DNA from: Sambucus nigra
Lineage: Eukaryota > Streptophyta > Magnoliopsida > Dipsacales > Adoxaceae
Assembly (NCBI GenBank): GCA_949130495.1
Contig: OX422214.1
Coordinates: 2,030,046 to 2,094,045 of the forward strand
Direction: 5' to 3'
DNA length: 64,000 nt
The notes under the pieces are model-generated. The model was given only the letters and a program-made list of their open reading frames with translations, did no database searches and was not told where the DNA came from. Shown piece by piece: positions 22,994-33,705 of this stretch (position 1 is the first letter of the stretch; each line of letters starts with the position of its first letter). Position numbers and translations under genes: made by a program.

Positions 22994-23011
22994 TGGTATC
23001 AGAGCATCAGG
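22994..23011 (+). promoter_or_regulatory. Primer-binding site, tRNA-iMet type (A element)
   Basis: TGGTATCAGAGCATCAGG, two bases after LTR A2; identical to the E1 site. Confidence 0.93.
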
Positions 23012-23951
23012 TTCTAGAGTCTTTAGGATCTGTGCAGGTTTTCTGCGTTCTTCCGTTAACGTTCTTGATATAAATCCCTACTATTAGGACAATTGTGTTC
23101 ACTTCGTTATTTTCTTCTGTGAAGTGTACTCACTTGATTGACATCCTAATAACAGTTGCTCTTGTTTCGTTTCAGATGTTGCCTAGATTATGTCGTCTAG
23201 GACAGGACCAGATTAGAGAACTCTAGCAGTGGTTCAGGGTAACCTATAGGTGGTTGAGTAAGAAGGGAAATTTCTTGAATGGATAATCTTGGACTTAATA
23301 AGGTAAGTCTGAGGAGAGGTGTATATTGTAGTCCTTGGGAGGTTTAGTTTGAGAAACCCGTCAACCTTCGTTAGGAAACCTAACGTTGGTAACTTTTCCC
23401 GATGTTAGGTGGATGGAGTTATCCCAATATCGGGAGTATTGCCTTCTAGGAAGAGGGAGTAAGAAATTGGAGACTCGGGTTCGTTGAGAAGGACCGAAGG
23501 AGTTATCTGGGGTCGCAATTATTTTTTGTCCTTCAAAATGGTTAGGAAGGATTTTGAGGAAGATGTTTCTCTTGTGGAGAAATAGGTTTAGGATTAATGA
23601 TTATCCTGGAAGAAGTAGAGTACCCTGAGTTGAGATTCAAGGACTTGCCTTGAAATGTTGTTTTGGAGTGATGAAGAGAATTAGTATGGTTGGGAGGTTT
23701 AAAGCTTAGTGGATTTATTTTTAGTGGAGAATTTAGCTCATGGTTGTACTAGTTTGAGGACTAGGTGTTGGGTAGAATATTGTATTTGTTGAGGCCTTGT
23801 GTTCTAAACATAAGGTATTTGTTTAGCGTGTCGAAAGACGCGGGACTTATTTATATTATATATTGTTACATAGGCCTTCGGGCAGTATATAAAATATGAA
23901 AACCTTTTATAAAACCTTAACCCTGGTTTAACTAATCTCAATCCCCGACCC

Positions 23952-24025
23952 AGCTACACAGTAGTGTATTGGGGGGTTCCTTGTTTGGATTTCACTTGCG
24001 AGACCTCCCCCGCACGAAGGTGGCT
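23952..24025 (+). other. Foldable conserved motif, copy K6
   Basis: Interior-type copy very close to K3. GGGGGG pairs with CTCCCC (one G-T), and AGCTAC with GTGGCT (one T-G). Confidence 0.55.
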
Positions 24026-25110
24026 AGCGTCAGGAATTGAGGAGAGTTCAACCATTGGGAAATTTTTTCAAACTTGTATATAGTTAATATATATTATTAT
24101 AGATTATATTAGTGATAGTATATTTTGATTTGAGTCTAATGGAGTCTGACTTCAATTCTACGAGCGAAAGCTCGGGTACGGGGTGTGTGGATGCCCTGGG
24201 TAGTAGTTTGCTTTAAAATCTATATGGCTCGACGTGAGAACTAGGAAGGATCGGTATAGTGATCCTGAGGGTTGATGTAAGGACTAGATGATATTGAGGT
24301 CCTGGGCATGTCTTAAATTTCGCGGGCGAAATTTTTGTAAAGGGGGAAGATTGTAACACCCCATGATTTTTTAGACTGAGAAATTAAATTTTTGGGAAAA
24401 TAAAATTTAATTAAATTGGAGAATTCTAAAATTTGGGAATTGAGGTCCAAATATAGGGGACGTTTCAAAGTATTCCGGATGATGATTTTGAGGGTACCAT
24501 CAATCCCAGAAGGGTCGAGATAGTCAAAATGACTGTCATTGGGTTTTATTTTGGCTCCGGAATATTTTTAAGTCAGTTTGACTCGAATCGGAGTAAACGA
24601 GTCATTTAAAGTGTGTATTAACAATTAAAATTGGGACTTATGTTTTAAAGTTTTAAGAGGCTTACGGGACAAGCCTTCTCATTTAGAGAAAAAGAGAAAG
24701 AGAAAGAAAAGAGAAGAGAAGAGAGAAAAGAAGAAGAAAGGAAGAGAGAGAGGAGAAAAGGTTGGAGATTTTCGGCTCAAACGCGACATCGAGGACGATC
24801 CAACCTCTACAAATCTGAGGCAAGTGTTTAATCATGATAAATAAGTCATTTGTGTATTTGATTTCATAATTTGTGGGTAAAAGAAATGGATTTTGGGTAT
24901 AAATATCAAAACCTAAATTTTTGGGTTTAATCTTGAAATCAATGTTTAAACATGGGTTTAAAGGGTATAAATTGATGGGAGGAAATTATGGGATGTCTTT
25001 TGATGTTGGAAACATGATTGGGTTACAATTTATACTTAGAAATTGTTGATTTAGAATTTTTGGGAAATTAGGTTTTGTAGAAAAATAGCCATTTCGTAGC
25101 CTGCTGAACA

Positions 25111-25252
25111 GGCCGAATCGATTCGGACCCAAACCGAATCGATTTGGCCTGAGACAGAAGCCCAGGTCTTTGGATCCGAATCGATTCGTCTCTGAAGCCG
25201 AATCGATTCGCTGGGCCAAATCGATTCGGAACAGGGCCGAATCAATTCGGAA
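25111..25252 (+). repeat. TCGA-centred palindrome cluster (LTR A3)
   Basis: Six CCGAATCGATTCGG-like units. Compared with A2 a segment with two units is missing, and some units carry single C-to-T type changes. Confidence 0.88.
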
Positions 25253-25906
25253 ACAGGGCATTCTGTGAAATTTTCTTTATAGTGAATTCAAACCCTTTTT
25301 GGTTGGGTTTATTGATTCGGATCTTTCTCTTAAGATGTAAGAGATATGTTTTGGAGACATATAAGGGGGTTTCTCACACATTATGATCATGGGGACTCCT
25401 TGGGAAAATTTGGGAAAAATATATATACATGTATGTATTTGGAGTTGTATATAGAGATTGTGGGGAAACCTTTAGGATTGAGAATCCTATTTATAGACAA
25501 ATTATAAGTATAGAGGTGATGGGAAGCTAAGAACTCTTAGAGAGAGTTGCGAGTTTATGTTGTGAAATTTCTGGGCCGATATTTATATCGAATCCTTATA
25601 AGAATAGGATATGATTTAGATACGATTTGGGGCCCAATGAAAGAGAGTGGTCACATACCCTTAGTAATGATAAACTTTAATAAGTAAATCCGAGAGGTCT
25701 TAGACTAAGGGATTCACAAAAGTGATTGAACCATAGTAGTAATCGAGAGCGATAGGATTCTATTAAGTTACAATTGGGGACTAACGAGAGAGAGGGGTCA
25801 TGTATCCTTAGAAATGTTTGAATTAAGGAACAATTGGTAAACCCAATAGGAGTAAGGGTTCAAAAGATCAATTGAACCGTAGTTGAAATTGGGAACGATT
25901 TGGATC

Positions 25907-25911
25907 GTACT
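25907..25911. repeat. Target-site duplication GTACT, left copy
   Basis: GTACT here and at 34,947-34,951 flank solo LTR B. In LTR A2 the uninterrupted site reads GATCGTACTATCAACT, which confirms the insertion point. Confidence 0.95.
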
Positions 25912-26053
25912 TGTAACACCCCGTAATTTTGAGTTAATATTTAATTATTTTTGGGAGTTATAAAAATATTTAAATTGGAGAAACTTAAATTCATGAGTTG
26001 GAGAATTTAATTGAGTGAGCCGAATTATTTATAATTGGCGACTTTTAAAAAGT
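25912..26053 (+). repeat. Solo LTR B, part 1
   Basis: Starts TGTAACACCCCG inside LTR A3. After 142 bases it is interrupted by the LINE at TTTTAAAAAGT. The rest is at 31,459-34,946. Total LTR length about 3.6 kb. Confidence 0.9.
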
Positions 26054-26069
26054 GGTATCTTGACAATCC

Positions 26070-27551
26070 TTGGCATCTAATCTTCCCTTTCCTTCTTCAT
26101 CCATAACCCCTAAACCTCCTGACCCATCCAATCCTTGGCATAAATCCTTTGCTAGCATGTTGAAAGAACAATCTCCCTCCCATGCAATCAATATCAAACC
26201 TCTTTCAAAATATAAGGGTGAACCAGCAATTATTTTCTCCCAAGAAGAAGTTAACATTCTATCTGATCCTTTCAAGCATGCCATAGTTGGAAAGTTCTCC
26301 CATGGAAAACCTTCTATGGAGTTTATTCGAAAAAATTTTGAATCTTTTGGTTTAAAGGCTGCATATCATATTGGTCTGATTGATCATAAACACATCCTTA
26401 TCAGAGTCAATTGTCAAGAAGATTTCATGAGGCTTTGGATGAAAGATCAATGGTATATTGGTAAGTGCCCTATGAGGACTTTTAAATGGTCCCCTTTATT
26501 TAGATCTGATCAAGAAAGTCCCCTTGTTCCTATATGGATTCATTTCCCAGGTTTACCTATTCATCTCTTTGCCAAAGAACCTTTGTTTTCGTTGGCTCAA
26601 GCAGTTGGGAATCCCCTTAAGATCGATCAATCTACTGAAAATATTCACAGACCTAGTGTGGCTAGAGTGTGTGTTGAATTGGATCTTCTTAAGTCAAGGC
26701 CCAATAGAATTTGGATAGGGAATGGAGATGTAGGTTATTGGCAATCTATCGTTTATGAAAACATGCCTTCTTATTGTTCTCATTGTTTCAAACTTGGTCA
26801 TCAAGAAGGTAATTGTATGTTTAAGCAGGTGATTAATCATAAACCTGACAAGAATGGCAAGGAAGTTGTGGAACAAGACACGAAATCTTTAAAGAATTCA
26901 GCCAAATTTCAAGAAGCAGTTTGGAAGTATAGAGCAATAGAAAAGGTATCCGAGAAGCAGCCTGTTTTGAAGTTCCAATCAGAAGCATCTACCAGTGTAG
27001 CCAAGAATCTTAACATTGATACTGATGTTCCAGTAATAAGAATGCAAGTTCAAAATATAGATAAACAAGGAAGGTCTCCTAATCAAAATGATATTGGGAC
27101 AATTGCAGAAGAAGATGAAGATTGTACAGAGGATAATGAAGAAGAGGAAGGTGAATGGAATGAAGCAAGCATGGAGGAATTGAACATTGAAAAATTAATC
27201 TTAATGAATGGGGTTAATTTAGGTGCTGAAAAGTATGACAGTGCAGGAAATACAATGGTTAAGATGAAAAATAAAGCTCATAAGTCCAGGAGGGGGTACC
27301 ATTCAGATAATGATAAGTCTGAGTTTCAGGAAATATCTGACTGGGAGGATTTGAATATGTTCTCAGATTTGTTGACAGAAAAGATGGATAGTAAGGAGAG
27401 GAAGGATGATAGTATAGAGAAATCTATGGTGTTCACTGGAAAAAAGAAGACAAAAGCCAAAGGTAAAAAGAAGGTGTTCACAGCCAAAAGAAGGGTTACC
27501 AGATCTGCTTCTAGAGGTTCCAAGCAAGTTTGCCATATTAATTCTCAATGA
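26070..27551 (+). CDS. LINE ORF1: DUF4283 and zinc-knuckle RNA-binding protein
   Basis: ORF1 of plant L1 elements binds the element RNA to form the transposition particle. The frame is open for 493 codons. Residues about 70-230 match the DUF4283 type (KNFESFGLKAAYHIGLIDHK, VPIWIHFPGLPIHLF). A CX2CX4HX4C knuckle, CSHCFKLGHQEGNC, lies at 26,775-26,816. The C-terminal half is charged and ends in a Lys/Arg-rich tail (KKKTKAKGKKK). The first codon at this position is TTG; the context suggests it replaces an original ATG, so translation may start at a later Met. A TGA lies three codons upstream. The stop overlaps the ORF2 start by four bases (ATGA). Confidence 0.85.
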   Translation: MASNLPFPSSSITPKPPDPSNPWHKSFASMLKEQSPSHAINIKPLSKYKGEPAIIFSQEEVNILSDPFKHAIVGKFSHGKPSMEFIRKNFESFGLKAAYHIGLIDHKHILIRVNCQEDFMRLWMKDQWYIGKCPMRTFKWSPLFRSDQESPLVPIWIHFPGLPIHLFAKEPLFSLAQAVGNPLKIDQSTENIHRPSVARVCVELDLLKSRPNRIWIGNGDVGYWQSIVYENMPSYCSHCFKLGHQEGNCMFKQVINHKPDKNGKEVVEQDTKSLKNSAKFQEAVWKYRAIEKVSEKQPVLKFQSEASTSVAKNLNIDTDVPVIRMQVQNIDKQGRSPNQNDIGTIAEEDEDCTEDNEEEEGEWNEASMEELNIEKLILMNGVNLGAEKYDSAGNTMVKMKNKAHKSRRGYHSDNDKSEFQEISDWEDLNMFSDLLTEKMDSKERKDDSIEKSMVFTGKKKTKAKGKKKVFTAKRRVTRSASRGSKQVCHINSQ

Positions 27552-30500
27552 TTCAAGGAATAGTATGGAATGCTCGAGGAGTAGGGAATAAGCCAACAAA
27601 AAGAAGAATTAAAAAACTTTGTAAGAACCATAATCTTTCCTTTTTAGCCATTCTTGAACCTCTGATTGATAGCTCTAAAATAGAAGATATCAGGAGACTT
27701 ATAAGTTTTGAGGGTTGTTGCTTTAATAGGATTAATAAAATTTGGTGCTTCTGGAGACATGGTATTCAATGTGAGGTTTTGGTAGATGGGGATCAAAATT
27801 TGCTTCTTAAACTAGATCATCCATTCTTAAAATCTCAGATAGGAGTTAATTTAGTTTATGCTAAATGTACTAAACTAGAAAGAAGGGATCTTTGGGATTC
27901 TTTAGTATATAGTTCTTCTCTGTGTAATGACTATCCTCTCATTGTAATGGGAGACTTCAATATAGTTAGTACAAGCACAGAAAGGGCTGGGGGTGCTGAA
28001 ATTGATCTTGGGGGTGCTTCTGAGTTTAATTCTTGCTTGATTAGCTGTTCATTGCAGGATTTGGGGTATAATGGTTCTAAATTCACTTGGGCTAAAAGTA
28101 TCAATGGTAATATGATGTTTGAGAGACTTGATAGAGGCTTGGTTAGTCCTTCCTGGATGGACTATTTTCCTAATTCCTCTATTACTCATTTGCACAGAAA
28201 CTGTTCTGATCATAGTCCTTTATTACTATCCATTCAAAGTCAGTTTGATTCCTCCTCTAAACCTTTTAGATTTCTAAATATGTGGAGTACTCATGATGGT
28301 TTTATCAACTTAGTCCAAAGTTCTTGGGCAGTAGCTGCTACAGGTAGGCATATGGAGATATTTTCATTCAAGCTTAAAAGACTGAAAGCAGCTCTAAAAA
28401 GCTGGAATAAAGAGGTTTTTAAAAATGTTTTTGAAGAAATTTCCATTATGGAAGACAAGTTACTTCAAGAAGAGCTGAAGTTAGAATTTGATAATAGTGG
28501 AATTCAAAGGCAGCTATATTCAAAAGCCAAGGCAGACCTCAATGCTGCTATGGCCAAAGAGGAATTGTTCTGGTTTCAGAAATCAAGGGGTGATTGGATA
28601 AGTAATGGAGATAGAAACACCAGATTTTATCATGCTCAGGTGCAAAGTAATAGAAGAAGACAAGGCATACATGTTATAAAAGATGAGGAGGGGATAATCA
28701 AAGAGACTAAAGAAGACATTGCTAACCAGTTTATTTCTTATTTTTCAAATTTGTTTTCTGCAGGTCCTCTTGAAGATAATGGGCTTCTTGAAGTTATCCC
28801 AAAGTTATTGACAGAGGAGATGAATAGTATTCTTATTTCTATTCCAGAAGAAGCTGAAATTTTGAATGCTATTAAAGCTATGAATCAGAATAGCTCAGCT
28901 GGATGTGATGGCTATAATGGATTCTTCTATGTGCAGTGTTGGGATATAATCAAGCAGGATCTTGTGAATGCTATCCAAGCTTTTTTCTTAGGAGCTGACA
29001 TTCCCAAATCATGGAGTTCTACTCAGATTTGTCTTATTCCTAAAGTTCATAGACCTATGTTCTGCAAGGACTACAGACCTATTAGTCTTTGTAACTTTAG
29101 TTATAAGATAATCACCAAGATTATTAACTCCAGGCTTAGCCCTATGCTTTCCTCAATTATTTCTTGTAATCAATCAGGATTTGTTCAAGGGAGAAACATT
29201 CTTGATAACATCCTATTAGCTCAAGAGATGATGCAATATATTGATAGAAAAGCTACTGGAGAGCTTTTGGATTCTCAGAGACTTTTATTGATTTAATTTG
29301 GAGATGCATTTCTTCTACCTGGTTTTCTATAATTATCAATGGGCAGCCTATGGGATTCTTTCAACCTACCAGAGGAATTAGGCAAGGGGATCCTATTTCC
29401 CCAAGCCTTTTCATTATCATGGCTGAAGCTTTTAGCAGAGGATTGAATAAGCAGATGTTGGCAGGTTCTATTGCTCCTTTCTCTCACCCTAGAGGATGTC
29501 CTTTAATTAGCCATCTTGGTTATGCTGATGATTTAATTATTTTCTCAAGAGGTACAAAGCACAGCCTTAAAAACCTGATGAAATTTATTGAATGTTATGA
29601 GAAGGAATCAGGTCAACTTTTTAATAAAGAGAAATGTTGCTTCTCTTTAAGCTCTAAAGCTTCTGTGAATATCAGATCCAGTATTGCAGCCTGCACAGGT
29701 TTCAAATTTTCTAATGGCAATATGAGCTATCTTGGTTGCCCTCTGTTCAAAGGAAGAATGAAAGCTATGTACTTTGAGTCTCTTATTCATTCTATTGCTT
29801 CCAAAATTCAGAGTTGGAAGTCCAAATTTCTTTCATTAGCTGGTAGAGTCATTCTGATCCAATCTGTTCTAAATTCTATCCCTATCTTTACTTTATTTGC
29901 TTTACAGCCTCCTAAATTGGTGATTAAATCAATTAATCAATTGATTAGTTCATTCTTTTGGGGAATAAATAAAGATTATGGGAAAAAATTTCATTGGATC
30001 AAATGGGATGCTATCTGTTTTCCTATAAAAGAAGGTGGATTAGGAGTAAAAAATTTGGAGTATATCAAAGAAGCTTCTAACATCAAATTGGCTTGGAATA
30101 TGAAGAAGAATACTAGCTTATGGGCTAAGTTTATGAATGCTAAATACTCTAATGCTCCTATTGGAAGTGGATCCATGACTTTTAGAAGAATCAGGTCTGC
30201 TTGGAATATAATGGAGGCTAATTCTTTATGGTTAGATAATGATCTGATTTGGCAGCCTTCTTCTAGTGGAAAGTTCTCATTTTCATCAGCCTATGAGATT
30301 ATTAGAAAGCATAAATTGTCTTCTTTAGCATTTAACTATATATGGGATCCTAATATTCCTCCTAACATATCTATTTTTGTGTGGAAAACATTATCTAAAT
30401 GTGTTCCTGTTGAAGATCTTATTCAAAAGGTGGGAGTGAAATTAGCATCAAGATGTCAATGCTGCCATAAGAATGGGGAATCTCTGAATCATCTCTTTAT

Positions 30501-31356
30501 ATCAGGTCCTATAGCTGCTGAAGTTTGGAATCATTTTTGCTGCTTACTGGGAATGACTCAAAGACCATCTACTATTCATAACTCGATAATTCAATGGTGG
30601 TTATATTCAGGAAATTCTTATATATCTCAGTGGCTCCATAAGATCATTCCAGTCACTATTATCTGGGAAATTTGGCTTGCAAGAAACAAAGCTCTTTTTG
30701 AAGGTATAACTATGAGAGCTAACATGATTTCATCTAGAGTAATAAATAGAATTGCAGAGATATTCCAAAATTCCAAGATCAAAGATGGGAGAAATGATAT
30801 ATGCAAGGAGGTTATCAATGTCTTTTCTCTTAATTTCAAGATTTCTAATTCTTCTTCTATAGTTATGCCTTGGAAATGTCCTCCAAAGGGTAGATTTAAA
30901 CTCAACTGTGCGGCCAAGACAGGGAACCATATGGGTATTGGCTCTATTATTCGAAATGATACGGGTCAAGTCATTTGGGCTTACTCAAATGCTTTATCAA
31001 CAAATTCATCGATTGAAGCTCAAGTTCAAGCTATTTTGGCTGGAATCAAATTTTGCAAGGAGAAGGGTATTTCTAACATAGACATAGAAGTAGAATCAGA
31101 AAATATTCTTCAATGTTTTATATCTTCTTCTACAGTTCAGTGGCGAATAAGGACTGAAATTTCTGAAATCAATGAATTTCTCCAAACTAATCATTGCCTC
31201 ATCAAGTTATGTTCATCAGAAGCCAATAAATCTGCAGAGTTGCTTGCCATTCATGGATCCTATCACCAAAGCTCTTTTAGTTCTCAAAATTATAGTGATC
31301 TTCCTAGAGTGATTAGAGCATCTATTTTAGTAGTTTCTAACAAATGCTTTATTTGA
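27548..31356 (+). pseudogene. LINE ORF2: endonuclease-RT-RNaseH-like, internally deleted
   Basis: ORF2 would nick target DNA and copy the LINE RNA there. The endonuclease part (27,548-about 28,230) keeps WNARGVG, LAILEP, VMGDFN and SDHSP. The RT part begins near 28,850 (SSAGCDG, KDYRPISLCN, GFVQGRNILDN). At about 29,255-29,268 a deletion removes roughly 30 codons, including the motif-A aspartate region, and shifts the frame. The downstream frame (to 31,356) has RQGDPISP and YADD (29,521-29,532), then WKTLSKCVP with a zinc-binding CQCCHKNGESLNHLF segment, and an RNase H-like domain (about 30,880-31,250). Apart from the deletion the two frames are open for 582 and 668 codons, so the element is young. 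The product cannot be active as RT. Confidence 0.9.
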
Positions 31357-31411
31357 TTTGATTGTAAGCCATGTGAGAGGGCTTTTCTCTCTATAGTCTC
31401 AATAAATATCC

Positions 31412-31418
<7 letters not shown>

Positions 31419-31456
<38 letters not shown>
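31419..31456 (+). repeat. LINE 3' poly(A)
   Basis: About 38 consecutive A following CCTGATTT. It marks the 3' end and confirms RNA-mediated insertion. Confidence 0.97.
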
Positions 31457-31459
<3 letters not shown>

Positions 31460-32305
31460 AATGGTTCAAATCTCGTGCATCGTATTTTGAGGTCGAAATT
31501 TGGTGATGTCAAAAAGTATTTCAGATGGCAATTCGGAGTGCGCGGTTGCGTGCGGATGGATCGAGATAGTCAGAAAAGAGTACCTGGGGGTAGTAATTGG
31601 GTCTCGGGGTATTTTTGGGCATAGCCGGGCCCATACGGGGTGAGTTGGGCCACTTTAATTAAGCCCATTAGGCTAAAAACGGGATTAAAGGTTTTTAACC
31701 TAGTTGGGAGATTGAGGAATGGCAACCAACATAACTCTAAACCTAGGGTTTGAGAGGGGATTTGGGGGAAAGCAAATCAAGAGAAAATTGGAGGTTATTG
31801 GAGCCAAATTAAAGGACATCAACAACGGATCAAACACTACGAACAATCCAGGCAAGAGGTTAACTGTTGTGATTTCTAAAATTTTGATAATCAATTCATA
31901 TCATAGTGATGTGTGAATGAAAATTCATTTTGGTTGTGTCACCAAAATCTAAATTGGGTTTTTGTAAATTTATATACCTTAATGGGATTAAGGGGGAGAT
32001 TGATCGTGTTTATGATTCTAGAATGTAGAGAACTGAATCAGATGTTAAAACCAGTTAGAGTAGATGGTTAATTGCTGTTAAAATAAATGAAATTCGTATT
32101 GGGGATTTGAAACCTGGATAATACCCAAATCGGGAAAACCTTGGAATTTATGGATATTGATGATGAAATTAGGTCTGTGAGATGTTTAGACCCTTTTCTC
32201 ACATGGAGGATGTGTTGTTTGTAATTGGGTAAGGGCTTAGGTTGAGAATTTAAGCTTAAAGTTTCATCCATGGCTGACAGTGGTTGGAGAAGACGAATAC
32301 TGGAA

Positions 32306-32345
32306 CGATCGATCGATCGACCAGGGGGGATCGATCGATCGATGA
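32306..32345 (+). repeat. TCGATCGA palindrome pair (LTR B)
   Basis: CGATCGATCGATCGA and GATCGATCGATCGATGA, separated by CCAGGGGG. Same relative place in the LTR as the clusters of other families. Confidence 0.85.
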
Positions 32346-32954
32346 TGGCGAAATCTGGGCAGTTCGACCAGTTTGTTATATAAAGGGAAATTTTTTTAAA
32401 TGTTAAGTTTCATACATTAATAAGTGATAAATAATTATGAAACAAATATTCCTAGCAATTATGGGAGAAAGTAATTAGGACTAGGATAAATTTATGTGGG
32501 GCACTTAATGGATGAAATTGAGAGGTTTTATTCCAAAATGGTGAAATACGGATTAAGTGAGTGAGTCCGGGTATATTGGCTAAGCGACGCCAAGGTAGGG
32601 AATTAGGTTTGGAGATAAACTAATTAATTTAGAGTCGGGATATAGACTCAGGAAATGTTTAATTTCGGGCCAAGTGAATTGAGTCCGGGTATGTTAATAA
32701 TTATAGGTAAATATAATTGGGAAAATTATAGAAATAAAGGTGTGACACATTGTAGGCGAAAATGTGGGTATGATATTATGAGATGTAAATTGGACCAAGT
32801 GAGCGAGTCCGGGTATGTTGGTTAAGTGACATTTAAGTGTTAAATTAATTATTGAGAGAAAGTAATTAGTTTGGAGTCAGAACATAGACTCGGGAAATGT
32901 TGAGGTACGGGCCAAGTGAGCGAGTCTGGGGATAATGGTTGGGTGACACCAAGT

Positions 32955-33236
32955 TATTAAATTAATAAATGTGATAATTAATTTAATTAGATTCGGATTG
33001 TAGACTCGGGAAGGATTAAATTAATAAATGTGATAATTGATTGTATTAGAGTCGGATTGTAGACTCGGGTAGGATTAAATTAATAAATGTGATAATTAAT
33101 TTAATTAGAGTCGGATTGTAGACTCGGGTAGGATTAAATTAAGAAATGTGATAATTAATTTAATTAGAGTCGGATTGTAGACTCGGGTAGGATTAAATTA
33201 ATAAATGTGATAATTAATTTAATTAGAGTCGGATTG
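32955..33236 (+). repeat. 59-bp minisatellite in LTR B
   Basis: Units start TCGGATTG at 32,993, 33,052, 33,111, 33,170 and 33,229, exactly 59 bases apart and almost identical. Each carries GAGTCGG...AGACTCGGG, a short inverted motif. More degenerate GAGTC/GACTC pairs occur from about 32,630 to 33,465 (about 13 in all). Confidence 0.95.
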
Positions 33237-33473
33237 CAGTCACGGATTTGTGTTGATTAATTAATGTAAAAATTAATTAAATAAGAGTCGGATCGTAGAC
33301 TCGGGTGTGTTAATTAATTTAATTGGAGTCGGACCATAGACTCGGGGAAAATATTATATAAATTGAGGTATGAGTTGAATATATTAGAGTCGGACCATAG
33401 ACTTGAAAAAATGATAAATTATTAAGTGAGAAAATTAATTACGTTGAGTCGGGCCACAGACTCAGCAAATTTC

Positions 33474-33705
33474 AGGCAGTGTACGGGATATTTAGTACAC
33501 GGTAAAGCCAGTGTTTATAATATATATATACAGTGTAGTGATAGTATATATATATACGTTTATATATTGTGTGTGATATTAAATTACAGGCAGTGTATGG
33601 GATTTTGAATACACGGTAAAGCTGGGGTTTATATTATATATATACGGTACAGTGATAGTATATATATACGTGTTTATATTGTGTGTGATATTAAATATCA
33701 GTGAC
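33474..33705 (+). repeat. Tandem duplication of about 117 bp in LTR B
   Basis: Two copies, each beginning GGCAGTGTAYGGGAT and ending GTGTGTGATATTAAAT, with short TA runs inside. Confidence 0.9.

Larger units (their letters stand above)
22992..24351 (+). mobile_element. Non-coding interior of the A element (1.36 kb)
   Basis: The whole interior between PBS and PPT is 1,360 bases and shows no Gag or Pol motif. With 4.1-kb LTRs this is a LARD-like, non-autonomous element that would depend on proteins from a relative. It holds one interior-type foldable motif (23,952-24,025) and a GCTCGGGTACGGGGTGT block near 24,170. It ends with the PPT AAAGGGGGAAGAT (about 24,339-24,351). Confidence 0.8.
24352..25911 (+). 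repeat. LTR A3, part 1 (3' LTR, interrupted)
   Basis: TGTAACACCCC after the PPT. It follows LTR A2 closely, with GA-rich leader 24,690-24,760, donor GAG|GCAAGT at 24,819/24,820 and palindromes 25,111-25,252. It stops at GATCGTACT, where solo LTR B is inserted, and resumes at 34,952. Confidence 0.92.
26054..31451 (+). mobile_element. L1-type LINE inserted in solo LTR B
   Basis: A 5.4-kb non-LTR retrotransposon with ORF1, ORF2 and a terminal run of about 38 A. The flanking AAAAAGT (26,047-26,053 and 31,452-31,458) fits a short target duplication, although its A-rich start merges with the tail. The site TTTTAAAA is the usual L1 endonuclease target. Only 16 bases precede ORF1, so the 5' UTR is missing or cut. 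ORF2 is broken by an internal deletion, so it cannot move by itself. Confidence 0.93.

Noticed and set aside
24986..25261. Minus-strand open frames rich in RIDS/NRFG repeats (also 5,467-5,733)
   Set aside because: They are translations of the CCGAATCGATTCGG palindromes; the repeat explains the open frame.
32955..33236. CRISPR-like regular array
   Set aside because: Units are contiguous 59-bp repeats without variable spacers, inside a plant LTR.
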